60,174 nt of DNA from VRUE01 sp045805805. Lineage in GTDB: Bacteria > Actinomycetota > Thermoleophilia > Solirubrobacterales > 70-9. The stretch is from contig JBJMKO010000101.1 of NCBI GenBank assembly GCA_045805805.1, forward strand, positions 1 through 60,174, read 5' to 3'. Below are positions 43,681 to 51,898 of this stretch, piece after piece. Under the pieces are notes generated by a model. That model did not search any database. It saw nothing but the letters and a program-made list of their open reading frames with translations, and was not told the DNA's origin. Position numbers and translations under genes: made by a program. The number at the start of each line of letters is the position of its first letter. Positions within the stretch are counted from its first letter, which is position 1.

Positions 43681-43709
43681 CCGCTTTCGAAGCTTGAAAG
43701 AGCTTCAGG
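43681..43709. repeat. Segment shared with 18.25 kb (reversed)
   Basis: CCGCTTTCGAAGCTTGAAAG and AGCTTCAGG are the reverse complement of a sequence close to 18243-18270. Order and orientation relative to PCE-2 match the first locus. The remaining bases of this 567-base gap hold nothing further that I can name. Confidence 0.6.
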
Positions 43710-43756
43710 CCGAGGAGGCGCTTCGGGGGCTGGGTCCGAAGCTTGTCCCCGCTTCG

Positions 43757-43913
43757 AGAGGGCTGGCGGGTGTGCCTCTGCGGGAATGTCGCCGAAGGCG
43801 GCGGAAATGCAATCCGATATCTGCGCGGGCGTAGCCCGCGCACTACATCTCGTCGCTACGCGCCATAGGCGCGGGCGACGCCAATTCCCGCAGAGGCGCA
43901 CCCGCCAGGCCTC
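43757..43913. repeat. PCE-2 element, copy 3 (inverted)
   Basis: On the minus strand this is almost identical to copy 1, including the arms (GGCGGGTG[T/C]GCCTCTGCG) and all three hairpins (for example GCGCGGGCGTAGCCCGCGC at 43823-43841 and GTCGCTACGCGCC near 43853). It faces copy 2, so the 43.4-43.9 kb gap is bracketed by two PCE-2 elements in opposite orientation. Confidence 0.85.
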
Positions 43914-43944
43914 ACCAGCCCCCGGGCAAAGCCCGTCGAATCGA

Positions 43945-44175
43945 CTACCCGTAGCGCTGTAGGTCGTAGCGCCGCCGGTCTTTGCGCCGCTCGAGCCGTT
44001 CTTGGAGCAGCGACAGCACGATCACGAGGATCGCGAAGAAGGCGATCACGCCGAAGCAGAAGAAGGTGACGGTCTTGTCCGTGGTCGGGCCGGCCAGGCC
44101 GACGCCGTTCTCGGCCGCCGCGACTGGGGCGGCCAGCAGCATCGAAAGCAGCGCGGCGCAAAAAGCCGCTGTCAT
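43945..44175 (-). CDS. Small membrane protein with signal-like N-terminus
   Basis: A 76-residue protein from ATG 44175. It has a hydrophobic N-terminus that looks like a signal peptide (MTAAFCAALLSMLLAAPVAA), a short external part (ENGVGLAGPTTDKT), one membrane helix (VTFFCFGVIAFFAILVIVLS) and a basic cytoplasmic tail (ERLERRKDRRRYDLQRYG). I do not recognise a family. It is divergent from uppP, and the repeat cluster ends 31 bases after its stop. The frame is open 20 codons further upstream. Confidence 0.65.
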   Translation of the reverse strand: MTAAFCAALLSMLLAAPVAAAENGVGLAGPTTDKTVTFFCFGVIAFFAILVIVLSLLQERLERRKDRRRYDLQRYG

Positions 44176-44280
44176 TCTCGTCCGGCGCGAAGGAGCCTTC
44201 ACGCTCGGCAATCTAGCGCACCGCGACGGCGCCAATCGCCTTCATCTCCTCTTTAGGCGCTCCCATAGGATGCGCCGCCA

Positions 44281-45123
44281 ATGTCCGAGCTTGAGGCCCT
44301 GCTGCTGGGCGTCGTCCAAGGCCTGACCGAGTTTCTCCCGATCTCGTCCTCCGGCCACCTGATCATCGTCCCCTGGCTGCAGGACTACACGTTCCTGCTC
44401 GAACACCCGGGCTTCAACAAGACCTTCGACGTGGCGCTGCACGCCGGGACCCTGGTGGCCGCGATCGCCTATTTCCGCCGGGAGGTGGTCGCGCTCACGC
44501 GCGGCTTCATCTCCGCGGTCAGGGCTCGCGCGATCGAGACCACCGACCAGCGGCTCTCGGTTGCGATCGCGGTAGGCACGATCCCGGCGGTGATCGCCGG
44601 AGGGATCGGTGCCAAGTTCATCGAAGACCACCTCGGCGAGCCCTGGATGATCGCGATCCAGCTGATCGTCTTCGGCGCTCTGCTGCTCTGGGCCGACAGC
44701 CTGCCGCAGCGCAAGTCACTCGAGGGGGCGACGATCCGTGACGGCTGGAAGATCGGCCTGGCGCAGGTGCTGGCACTGGCGCCGGGAACCTCGCGGTCGG
44801 GGATCACGATCACCGCCGGCCGCTACCTCGGGCTCGATCGCGATGGCGCCGCCCGCTTCTCCTTCCTGCTGCTGATTCCCGCCGTTGCGGGAGCCACGGC
44901 CTTCAAGGCGGCGAGCGCTATCCACGACGGCCTGCCAAGCGGCGTCGCGGGGCCGATGATCGTCGGCACGATCGCCGCCGCGGTCTCCGGCTATCTCTCG
45001 ATCGCCTTCCTCCTTCGCCTGTTGCGCACGACCAGCTACCGCCCCTTCGTCTACTACCGCTACGCCGCAGGGGCAGCCATCCTGCTGATCATCGCCACCG
45101 GCTTGCGTCCGGCGACCTTCTGA
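44281..45123 (+). CDS. uppP: Undecaprenyl-diphosphatase
   Basis: A 280-residue polytopic membrane enzyme (BacA/UppP type) that removes one phosphate from undecaprenyl diphosphate and so recycles the lipid carrier for peptidoglycan and the LCP-attached glycopolymers. Landmarks are LGVVQGLTEFLPISSSGHLI (first catalytic loop with Glu and Ser/His) and ALAPGTSRSGITITAGRYLG (second loop with Arg). About eight hydrophobic segments follow the family pattern. Overproduction in other bacteria gives bacitracin resistance. No coupled gene: the response regulator starts about 48 bases downstream. Confidence 0.96.
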   Translation: MSELEALLLGVVQGLTEFLPISSSGHLIIVPWLQDYTFLLEHPGFNKTFDVALHAGTLVAAIAYFRREVVALTRGFISAVRARAIETTDQRLSVAIAVGTIPAVIAGGIGAKFIEDHLGEPWMIAIQLIVFGALLLWADSLPQRKSLEGATIRDGWKIGLAQVLALAPGTSRSGITITAGRYLGLDRDGAARFSFLLLIPAVAGATAFKAASAIHDGLPSGVAGPMIVGTIAAAVSGYLSIAFLLRLLRTTSYRPFVYYRYAAGAAILLIIATGLRPATF

Positions 45124-45170
45124 GCCGGCGAGCCTGCGGCGTCGTCGCGGACGCATACAATCCCGCCGTC

Positions 45171-45998
45171 TTGAAGCATGGGCTCTCCTTCGCCAACCGC
45201 GGCGTCCGGCACTTGAACTCACAGCAGGCCATCAGGCTGGCGGTAATCGACGACGACAGCGGCTTCGTGACCGTGCTGTCGAAGCGCACCGAAACGGCGG
45301 GCTGGCAGCAGCGGGTGATGAGCAGCGCGATCCCTCCGGAGGAGCTGGTGGCGATGAAGCTGAACGCTCTGCTCGTCGACCTCACCGTTCTCGGCGACGA
45401 GGCGTGGGACTACCTGGAGCGGGTCTGCGAGATGCTGCCCGACCTCGGCGTGGTCGTCTGCACCGGCAGCTCGACCGTTGCCCAGAGGGTGCGGGGCCTG
45501 CGGCTGGGAGTCGACGACTGGATCGGCAAGCCCTGCCATCCGGAGGAGGCGATGGCCCGGATCGAGGCCGTCTCCCGCCGTCGCCGCCGCAGTCGTGCCG
45601 ACGCCGATGCCGGGCCACTCGTCGCCGGCGAGCTGCAGATTCGAGGCGATCAGTTCCAGGCTTTCGTCGGGGACAGCAGCCTCGACCTGACCCGTCGCGA
45701 GTTCGAGCTGTTGCAGCTGCTCGCCGACGCCAGAGGCCAGGTGCTCGAGCGCGAGGCGATCTACCAGCGGGTCTGGGGTTACGCGATGGCCCACGGCGAC
45801 CGTTCGGTCGACGTCTTCATCCGCAAGCTGCGCCAGAAGCTGGAGAAGCGCTCCCCGGGCTGGCGCTACATCCACACCCACTTCGGCGTCGGCTACCGCT
45901 TCGATCCCGAGACGTCCCGTGCGGCTGCGGCCGAAGCCGAGGAGGCGCCCGCAGCGCCAGATTCACAGCTAGTTCACGGGTCCTTTACGGCCGCGTAA
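45171..45998 (+). CDS. OmpR/PhoB-family response regulator
   Basis: A two-domain regulator of 275 residues if TTG 45171 is used; TTG 45213 is an alternative that begins just before the receiver domain. Receiver: AVIDDDSGFVTVL (acidic pair), NALLVDLTVLGDEA (phospho-Asp), VVCTGSS and DWIGKPCHPEEA (Lys). Winged helix: LTRREFELLQLLADARGQVL, EAIYQRVWGYAMAHGDRSVD, FIRKLRQKLEKRSPGWRYIH. No histidine kinase is adjacent. Because it lies directly before the pst operon and PHO-box-like repeats begin inside its last codons, a PhoP/PhoB role is likely but inferred. A TACAAT lies 10 bases before the TTG at 45171. Confidence 0.88.
   Translation: MKHGLSFANRGVRHLNSQQAIRLAVIDDDSGFVTVLSKRTETAGWQQRVMSSAIPPEELVAMKLNALLVDLTVLGDEAWDYLERVCEMLPDLGVVVCTGSSTVAQRVRGLRLGVDDWIGKPCHPEEAMARIEAVSRRRRRSRADADAGPLVAGELQIRGDQFQAFVGDSSLDLTRREFELLQLLADARGQVLEREAIYQRVWGYAMAHGDRSVDVFIRKLRQKLEKRSPGWRYIHTHFGVGYRFDPETSRAAAAEAEEAPAAPDSQLVHGSFTAA
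45962..45990. promoter_or_regulatory. PHO-box-like array 1 (11 bp period)
   Basis: TTCACAG (45962), TTCACGG (45973) and TTTACGG (45984) are spaced exactly 11 bases apart, with a weaker GTAACCG at 45995. The units resemble the GTTCACC repeats of the Streptomyces PHO box. The array overlaps the last codons of the response regulator, about 290 bases before the pstS start. Confidence 0.65.
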
Positions 45999-46020
45999 CC
46001 GAGCTCGTGACGACGACGGG

Positions 46021-46140
46021 ATGCTCGTCGTCGATGGCCGCGCACCCATCCTCACCCGTAAGGAGCTCTACGCCGAGGCCTGGGGCGGGAGCACCGCCAT
46101 GACGACCGCTCGGTCGACCTCTACGTCAGCCGGCTGAGAT
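46021..46140 (+). pseudogene. Decayed winged-helix domain of a second response regulator
   Basis: In one frame ATG 46021 gives DGRAPILTRKELYAEAWGG, and after a frame change near 46090 the sequence HDDRSVDLYVSRLR appears (from 46098). These two pieces, in this order, are the closing half of an OmpR-type winged helix (L..REEL...VWG ... DRSVDVHVSRLR). The part between them is deleted and the frame is broken, and no receiver domain is left. It lies between the two PHO-box-like arrays. Confidence 0.7.
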
Positions 46141-46169
46141 GCCGGGTTTTCCGGCCGATCCAGTGGTCT

Positions 46170-46197
46170 TTTACATCTTTTTTACATCTTTGACACA
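46170..46197. promoter_or_regulatory. PHO-box-like array 2 (11 bp period)
   Basis: TTTACA at 46170 and 46181 and GACACA at 46192 are spaced exactly 11 bases; the first two units are identical over TTTACATCTTT. TTGACA (46190-46195) inside could serve as a -35. The pstS GTG is 82 bases downstream. Confidence 0.75.
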
Positions 46198-46278
46198 TGC
46201 AGGTAACAAGCTGCCGAAAAGCTGCTGCGAGGGTGGCACCGACGATTGAAATCGGTACCCAAATCTAAGGAGATTCGC

Positions 46279-47313
46279 GTGACCAAGAGACTTCTTTCCG
46301 TTGGCTTGGCCCTGACGCTCGCCGTCGGCGTCGCCGCCTGCGGCAGCTCGTCGGGCAGCGGCGGCTCGTCCGGCTCCCCGCTCGTCGGCGCCGGCAGCAC
46401 CCTCGTCGCCCCGCTGATGTCGAAGTGGCAGTCCGACTACTCGAGTAAGTCGGAAGAAACGGTCACCTACGGCGCGATCGGCAGCGGCGGCGGAATCGAC
46501 CAGATCACCTCGCGCACGGTCGACTTCGGCGCCTCCGATGCCCCGCTGACGCCGGAACAGTTCGAAGAAGCCGACGGCGTCGAGCAGATCCCCTGGGCGC
46601 TGAGCGGCACCGTGCCCGCCTACAACGTCAGCGGCGCGCCCGAGAACCTGAAGCTGAGCGGCGAAGTCCTCGCCGACGTCTACCTCGGCAAGGTCACCCA
46701 GTGGGACGATCCGGCGATCGCCGAGCTCAACCCCGGCGCCGGCCTGCCGAGCACCAAGATCACTCCCGTCTACCGCAGCGACGGCAGCGGCGACACCTAC
46801 GCGTTCACCAACTACCTCTCGACGATCAGCCCTGAATTCAAGTCGAAGGTCGGCACCTCGACCACGGTCAAGTTCCCGACCGGCGTCGGCGCCGAAAAGA
46901 ACGACGGCGTCGCCGCGGCGATCGGTCAGACCGACGGCGCCATCGGCTACGTCGGCCTCGCCTACGCGCTCTCCAACGAGCTCAGCATGCCGCTGGTCGA
47001 GAACTCGGCCGGGGAGTTCCCGGAACCGGGCGTAAAAAGTGTTGAAGCGGCTGCGGACGCGGTCAGCGAGGTCGGCCCGAACAACGAAATCTCGCTTGCC
47101 GACCTGCCTGCCTCGGCCAAAGGCGCCTACCCGATCTCGACCTACACCTACGTGATCGTGCCGCTGGAAAGCGAGAAGGCGGAAGCGCTGAAGAAGTTCA
47201 TCACCTACGCGATCGGCCCGGGCCAGGAATACGGTCCCGATCTCGACTTCGCGCCGCTGCCGAAGCAGGTCATCGCCGCCGGCAAGGCGGCGATCGCGAA
47301 GATCGGCAGCTAA
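46279..47313 (+). CDS. pstS: Phosphate ABC transporter substrate-binding lipoprotein PstS
   Basis: A 344-residue lipoprotein that captures phosphate outside the membrane. The GTG at 46279 has AAGGAG five bases upstream; the longer frame from 46246 crosses this site. The signal ends in the lipobox AVGVAACGSSS. Phosphate-binding landmarks are LVGAGSTLVAPLMSKW, TYGAIGSGGGIDQI, DFGASDAPLT and YRSDGSGDTYAFTNYL. Glu is coded mainly by GAA, unlike in cytosolic genes nearby. It is the first gene of pstSCAB-phoU and is preceded by two PHO-box-like arrays. Confidence 0.96.
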   Translation: MTKRLLSVGLALTLAVGVAACGSSSGSGGSSGSPLVGAGSTLVAPLMSKWQSDYSSKSEETVTYGAIGSGGGIDQITSRTVDFGASDAPLTPEQFEEADGVEQIPWALSGTVPAYNVSGAPENLKLSGEVLADVYLGKVTQWDDPAIAELNPGAGLPSTKITPVYRSDGSGDTYAFTNYLSTISPEFKSKVGTSTTVKFPTGVGAEKNDGVAAAIGQTDGAIGYVGLAYALSNELSMPLVENSAGEFPEPGVKSVEAAADAVSEVGPNNEISLADLPASAKGAYPISTYTYVIVPLESEKAEALKKFITYAIGPGQEYGPDLDFAPLPKQVIAAGKAAIAKIGS

Positions 47314-48303
47314 TTGGAGGCCGGCGCCCTCAGCAACCCGGTGCTGCGGACCCGGCGCAACCGCATAGACCGCATCGGCGACCCGCTGCTGCGAGGCCTC
47401 TCCGGCCTCGCGGCAGCGCTGGCCGTTGCCGTCATCGCCGGGATCGTCTACGAGGTGACTCACCTCGCCTGGCCGGCGATCACGCATTTCGGCATCGGCT
47501 TCCTCACCACCAACGACTGGAACCCGGTCACCGAACGCTACGGCGCCGCCCCCTTCATCTACGGGACGCTGGTCACCTCGGGCATAGCGCTGCTGCTCGC
47601 GGCGCCGCTCTCGGTCGCGATCTCGATCTACCTCACCGAGCTCGCCCCGAGCCGGGTCCGGCGCCCGGTGGCGACCCTCGTCGACATGCTTGCGGCGATC
47701 CCCAGCGTCATCCTCGGCCTCTGGGGAATCCTCGTCCTCGGTCCCTTCATGCACGAGACGGTAGAGCCGGTGCTGAAGAGCGCCTTCGGCTTCCTGCCGA
47801 TCTTCAGCGGCGATCCCTCGGCCTTCGGCTACCTCACCGCGGCGATGATCCTGACGATCATGATCACGCCGATCATCACCAGCGTCACCCGCGAGGTCTT
47901 CGAGACGGTGCCCGGTGAGCTGAAGGAGGGCTCCTACGCCCTCGGCGCAACCCGCTGGGAGATGGTCCGCCAGGTCGTGCTGCCCTACTCGCGCGCCGGC
48001 ATCGTCGGTGCCACCATCCTCGGTCTCGGCCGGGCGATCGGCGAGGCGATCGCGGTCGCCCAGGTGATCGGCGGCGCCACCGGGATCAACGTCTCCCTCT
48101 TCCACACCGGCAGCACGATGGCGGCCCAGATCGCCGCCCAGTTCCAGGGTGCACCGGGGGCGCTGCAGAAGCCGTCGCTGGCCTACCTCGGCCTGATCCT
48201 GCTCGCCTTCTCGGTGATCGTCAACCTGATCGCGCGGCTGATCGTCCAGCGCGGGACGCTGAAGGACACCGCCGTGACGCCGACCGAGGCGGAGGCACTG
48301 TGA
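47314..48303 (+). CDS. pstC: Phosphate ABC transporter permease PstC
   Basis: A 329-residue membrane protein with six predicted helices and the periplasmic insertion common to PstC. The ABC permease coupling loop is seen in GELKEGSYALGATRWEMVRQ, and other family segments are YLTELAPSRVRRP and AAIPSVILGLWGILVLGPFM. TTG 47314 follows the pstS stop directly; its own GGAGG could also be a binding site for a slightly later start, so the first residues are uncertain. The stop overlaps the pstA GTG. Confidence 0.95.
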   Translation: MEAGALSNPVLRTRRNRIDRIGDPLLRGLSGLAAALAVAVIAGIVYEVTHLAWPAITHFGIGFLTTNDWNPVTERYGAAPFIYGTLVTSGIALLLAAPLSVAISIYLTELAPSRVRRPVATLVDMLAAIPSVILGLWGILVLGPFMHETVEPVLKSAFGFLPIFSGDPSAFGYLTAAMILTIMITPIITSVTREVFETVPGELKEGSYALGATRWEMVRQVVLPYSRAGIVGATILGLGRAIGEAIAVAQVIGGATGINVSLFHTGSTMAAQIAAQFQGAPGALQKPSLAYLGLILLAFSVIVNLIARLIVQRGTLKDTAVTPTEAEAL

Positions 48304-49178
48304 GCCGGCACGCGTTGCTGCTCGACCGCGGCAACCTGAAGCGGCGCAACCGCGTCAACAGGATGGTCGAGGTTGTCTCCACCCTCGCTACCCTCCTTGC
48401 TGTCGCCGTGCTGTTGATCGTGGTTGGCTCGGTCGTCTCGAAGGGGATTGGAGCCCTCAGCATCCACTTCCTGACCACGCCGGCCGGCCTCTTCGGCGAC
48501 ACCAGCGGCGGCATCTCCAACGCGATTATCGGCACGGGAATCATCGTCGGCCTCGCGGCGCTGATGGCGATCCCGGTCGGCCTCCTGGTCGCGATCTTCA
48601 CCTCCGAGTTCGCGTCGGAGCGGGTCGCCCATCCGGTTCGCTTCGTGCTCGACCTGCTCAACGGGGTGCCGACGATCGTCACCGGCATCTTCGTCTACGG
48701 CCTGCTCGTCGTTCCGCAGGGACATCAGAGCGGCTACGCGGGCTCGGTGGCGCTGGCGATCGTGATGCTGCCGATCGTCGCCCGCACCGCCCAAGAGGTG
48801 CTGGCCCTCGTTCCCGGCACCCTGAAGGAGGCCGCCTACGCGCTCGGCATAGCTCGCTGGCGCACGCTTCTGCGGGTGACGCTGCCGACCGCCGCCGGCG
48901 GCCTGCTCACCGGCGCCCTGCTCGCGGTGGCCCGCGTGGCGGGGGAGACCGCGCCGCTGATCCTGGTCTGCTCGATCTTCGGCCAGGGCGTCCTCACTGA
49001 ACCGAGCGAAGCCCTCTCCTCGATCCCGGTCTTCATCTTCCAGGCCTCGGAGTCACCCAGCCCCGAGGCGCACACCCAGGCCTGGGCGGCGGCACTGATC
49101 CTGATCGCCTTCGTGCTCGTCCTAAACGTCGTCGCCCGCGCCTTCTACGCCCGTTCCCGCAAGCGCATGGGGGCTTGA
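48300..49178 (+). CDS. pstA: Phosphate ABC transporter permease PstA
   Basis: A 292-residue partner permease, starting GTGA over the pstC stop. It has six membrane segments and the coupling loop GTLKEAAYALGIARWRTLLR. FTSEFASERVAHPVRFVLDL and LNGVPTIVTGIFVYGLLV are typical PstA sequences. PstC and PstA form the channel driven by PstB. The last segment ends in a short basic tail (RSRKRMGA). Confidence 0.95.
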   Translation: MSRHALLLDRGNLKRRNRVNRMVEVVSTLATLLAVAVLLIVVGSVVSKGIGALSIHFLTTPAGLFGDTSGGISNAIIGTGIIVGLAALMAIPVGLLVAIFTSEFASERVAHPVRFVLDLLNGVPTIVTGIFVYGLLVVPQGHQSGYAGSVALAIVMLPIVARTAQEVLALVPGTLKEAAYALGIARWRTLLRVTLPTAAGGLLTGALLAVARVAGETAPLILVCSIFGQGVLTEPSEALSSIPVFIFQASESPSPEAHTQAWAAALILIAFVLVLNVVARAFYARSRKRMGA

Positions 49179-49214
49179 CCCCAGGCGTCCGCCCGCCACC
49201 CGAGGAGTCCTAGG

Positions 49215-50099
49215 ATGGACAGACACCCGACCCAGAGCCAGACGATGACCGAGCCCAATCCAGAGCCCCAGGCAAGCGCCCCGCAGAGGGGCCCGGCGAT
49301 CTCAATCGTCGGGCCGAGCGCGTCCCGGCCCTTGAAGAGCCGGGATACGGGCAATGTCCAGCTGGAGGGCCTCGAAGCCCATTACGGTGCGAACCACGCG
49401 GTGCGCGGCGTCAGCCTCGACTTCGACGCCGATCGAGTCACCGCGATCATCGGTCCCTCCGGCTGTGGCAAGTCGACGATGGTCCGATGCATCAACCGCA
49501 TGCACGAGGAGATATCGGGCGCCAGGGCAAGCGGCCAGGTCTTGCTCGATGGCCTCGACCTCTACGACAAGGCGATCGACGTCGTCGCCGTGCGCCGCGC
49601 CGTGGGCATGGTCTTCCAGAAGCCGAACCCGTTCCCGACGATGTCGGTGATCGACAACGTCACCGCGGGCCTGCGGCTTACCGGCGCCTCGCGCGGGGAG
49701 CTCGAGGATCGGGGCCGTGAAGCCCTGGTCGGGGCCGGGCTCTGGGACGAGGTCAAGGACCGGCTCAAGGCGCCTGGAGCGGGCCTCTCCGGCGGCCAGC
49801 AGCAGCGGCTCTGCATCGCCCGAGCGCTCGCGGTCGAGCCCGAGGTGCTGCTGATGGACGAGCCCTGCTCCGCGCTCGACCCGGTCGCGACGCTGAAGAT
49901 CGAGGAGCTGATCGGCGAGCTGAAGCAGCGGGTGACCGTCGTCATCGTCACCCACAACATGCAGCAGGCGGCGCGCGTCGCCGACACCACCGTCTTCATG
50001 CTCAGCGGCGAGCTGGTCGAGGTCGGCCCGACCGACAAGATCTTCACGAACCCGGACGACGACCGCACCGAGCAGTACGTCACCGGGAAGTTCGGCTGA
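49215..50099 (+). CDS. pstB: Phosphate ABC transporter ATP-binding protein PstB
   Basis: A 294-residue ABC ATPase with Walker A IIGPSGCGKST, MVRCINRMHEEISGARASG (typical of PstB), Q-loop FQKPNPFPTMSVIDNV, signature LSGGQQQRLCIARAL and Walker B VLLMDEPCSALDP. The N-terminal 45 residues are a polar extension not needed for the fold; ATG 49245 is an alternative start. The stop overlaps the phoU ATG by one base (TGATG). Confidence 0.97.
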   Translation: MDRHPTQSQTMTEPNPEPQASAPQRGPAISIVGPSASRPLKSRDTGNVQLEGLEAHYGANHAVRGVSLDFDADRVTAIIGPSGCGKSTMVRCINRMHEEISGARASGQVLLDGLDLYDKAIDVVAVRRAVGMVFQKPNPFPTMSVIDNVTAGLRLTGASRGELEDRGREALVGAGLWDEVKDRLKAPGAGLSGGQQQRLCIARALAVEPEVLLMDEPCSALDPVATLKIEELIGELKQRVTVVIVTHNMQQAARVADTTVFMLSGELVEVGPTDKIFTNPDDDRTEQYVTGKFG

Positions 50100-50788
50100 T
50101 GAGCCCGACCGAGACCCGCACCCAGTACCAGGAGGAGCTGGAGCGGCTCGAGGCCAGCGCGTTGGACGGGCTCGACATGGTCAGCACGGCGCTGCAAAGG
50201 ACCCTGGAAGCGGTCGAGCGGCAGGACGTCGAGCTGGCCCAACTGGTCGTCGCCGACGACGACCGGATCGACGGTCGCTACCTGGAGGTGCACCAGAGCC
50301 TGATCACGCTGCTCGCCACCCAGTCGCCGGTGGCGACCGACCTGCGCCTGATCTCGGCCCTACTGCACGTGCTGAAGAGCGTCGAGCGGATGGGCGATCA
50401 GTGCGTGAACATCTGCAAGATGATCCCGCTCTCGGGAAACGAGCCGCCCGCGGACCCGGAGATGGTGAAGCTGATCCTCTCGATGGGCGGGCAGGCCCGA
50501 GTGCTGATCAGCCAGGCGAAGCGCGCCTTTGCCGGGCGTGACGTCGAACTGGCCCGCGACCTGGTGATCCAGGACGACATGGTCGACGAACTCAACCGCG
50601 ACTGCTTCCGCCTGGCGCTGGAGATCGGCGACGACGCCGACCGGCGCGAATGGGCGATGACGATGCTGCTGGGGGCGCGGGCGATCGAGCGGATCGCCGA
50701 CAACGCAGTCGATATAGGCGAGCAGGTCGCCTTCGTGGTTACCGGGCTCTTTCGGGAGTTCGAGGACGCTTCGCATCCGGCGGGGTAG
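50099..50788 (+). CDS. phoU: Phosphate signalling protein PhoU
   Basis: A 229-residue all-helical protein made of two PhoU repeats (DMVSTALQRTLEAVERQDVE; QAKRAFAGRDVELARDLVIQ), each with acidic metal-binding residues (DDRIDGRYLEV; DDMVDELNRD). PhoU links transporter activity to the sensor kinase and protects against phosphate overload. It starts on the last base of the pstB stop. PCE-1 copy 3 begins five bases after its stop, separating the pst block from ppx. Confidence 0.96.
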   Translation: MSPTETRTQYQEELERLEASALDGLDMVSTALQRTLEAVERQDVELAQLVVADDDRIDGRYLEVHQSLITLLATQSPVATDLRLISALLHVLKSVERMGDQCVNICKMIPLSGNEPPADPEMVKLILSMGGQARVLISQAKRAFAGRDVELARDLVIQDDMVDELNRDCFRLALEIGDDADRREWAMTMLLGARAIERIADNAVDIGEQVAFVVTGLFREFEDASHPAG

Positions 50789-50792
50789 GCCG

Positions 50793-50902
50793 GCGAGGCT
50801 CGGGTACCGCTCCCCGCTCAACTTTTTCGGTGGGACGGGTCGCCTGTCGAGGTCGAAGCACCGAAAAAGTACAAGCCGCGGGGAGCGGTACCCGACCCTC
50901 GC
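50793..50902. repeat. PCE-1 element, copy 3
   Basis: Arms of 25 bp with one mismatch (50793-50817 and 50878-50902, containing TCGGGTACCGCTCCCCGC) enclose CAACTTTTTCGGTG ... CACCGAAAAAGTACAAG. The middle differs from copies 1 and 2 except for a short TCGA-containing part. It lies between phoU and ppx. Confidence 0.83.
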
Positions 50903-50960
50903 TGACGCGTGCGTTCGGTTGAGATCCGGGGCGTCTGGGAACATTGACGAGAGGCTCGGA

Positions 50961-51866
50961 GTGCTCTGCGCTGCCATAGATATCGGCTCCAACACGACGC
51001 GCGTCTTGGTCGCGGAGCCTGTCGACGGGCAGTTGAAGAAGGTGATGGAGCAGCGGGCGTATACGCGGATCAACAAGGCGCTCGACTCCGATGGGGCAAT
51101 TTTGGCGGAGAAGATCGACGAGGTGGCCGAGGTCGTCTCGACGCAGGTGCGGCTCGCCCGCGAGCTCGGGGCCGAGGAGATCCGGGCGGTGGCGACCGCG
51201 GCCGTGCGCGAGGCGCCCAACGGTGAGCAGGCCGCGAAGGCGATCGGGGACGCGGCCGGCGTGCGGGTCGAGGTCCTCAGCGAGGAGGAGGAGGGTCGGC
51301 TGGCCTTCATCGGCGCGACGAAGACGCTCGGCCACCCCGCCGAGGGCCGGATCGGCGTGGTCGACGTCGGCGGTGGCTCCACCGAGGTGATTCTTGGAAC
51401 GGTTCCCGGCGGGGCGAGCGAGGTCCTCTCCTGGCGGGTCGGCTCCGGAGTGCTCGCCGACGAGCTGATCTCTTCCGACCCTCCCTCGGCGGCCGAGATC
51501 CGCAAGGTCCGCGACCGCATCGACGACATCTTCGCCGGGGTCGAGATCGAGCATCCGGCCCAGGCGGTCGCGGTTGGCGGCAGTGCCACCTCGCTGCGTC
51601 GCCTGGTCGGCGCGGTGCTCGAATACGAGACCCTGGAGCGCGGCGTCCGCGTCCTCTGCGGCGACCCCGCCGCCGAGGTCGCCCGCCGCTTCGAGCTCGA
51701 CCCCGAAAGGGTGCGCATCCTCGCCACCGGCGTGCTCTTGCTGGAGAAGGTCTCCGAGCTGCTCGGCCAGCCGCTGCAGATCGGCAAGGGTGGCCTGCGG
51801 GAGGGCGTCGTCCTCGACATGCTCAACGGCAGCATCGACGGCTCTCCGGTTCGCATAGCGGCCTAG
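50961..51866 (+). CDS. ppx: Exopolyphosphatase / guanosine pentaphosphatase
   Basis: A 301-residue Ppx/GppA-family enzyme with the ASKHA fold. The phosphate loops are AAIDIGSNTTRVLVAE and GVVDVGGGSTEVILG, and LSEEEEGRLAFIGA carries the catalytic Glu region. It is the short actinobacterial two-domain form without the C-terminal HD-like extension. It releases phosphate from polyphosphate or converts pppGpp. GTG 50961 gives the normal N-terminus; the frame is open to 50919. The CHAD gene starts 32 bases after its stop. Confidence 0.94.
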   Translation: MLCAAIDIGSNTTRVLVAEPVDGQLKKVMEQRAYTRINKALDSDGAILAEKIDEVAEVVSTQVRLARELGAEEIRAVATAAVREAPNGEQAAKAIGDAAGVRVEVLSEEEEGRLAFIGATKTLGHPAEGRIGVVDVGGGSTEVILGTVPGGASEVLSWRVGSGVLADELISSDPPSAAEIRKVRDRIDDIFAGVEIEHPAQAVAVGGSATSLRRLVGAVLEYETLERGVRVLCGDPAAEVARRFELDPERVRILATGVLLLEKVSELLGQPLQIGKGGLREGVVLDMLNGSIDGSPVRIAA

Positions 51867-51898
51867 TCGCGGTCGCCGCGCTCGTCTAGCCTCGGGCT

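Noticed and set aside
43395..43913. CRISPR array or integron attC cluster
   Set aside because: Repeats are not regularly spaced, are of different classes and have no spacers, cas genes or integrase; attC sites have conserved outer ends and variable centres, the opposite of what is seen.
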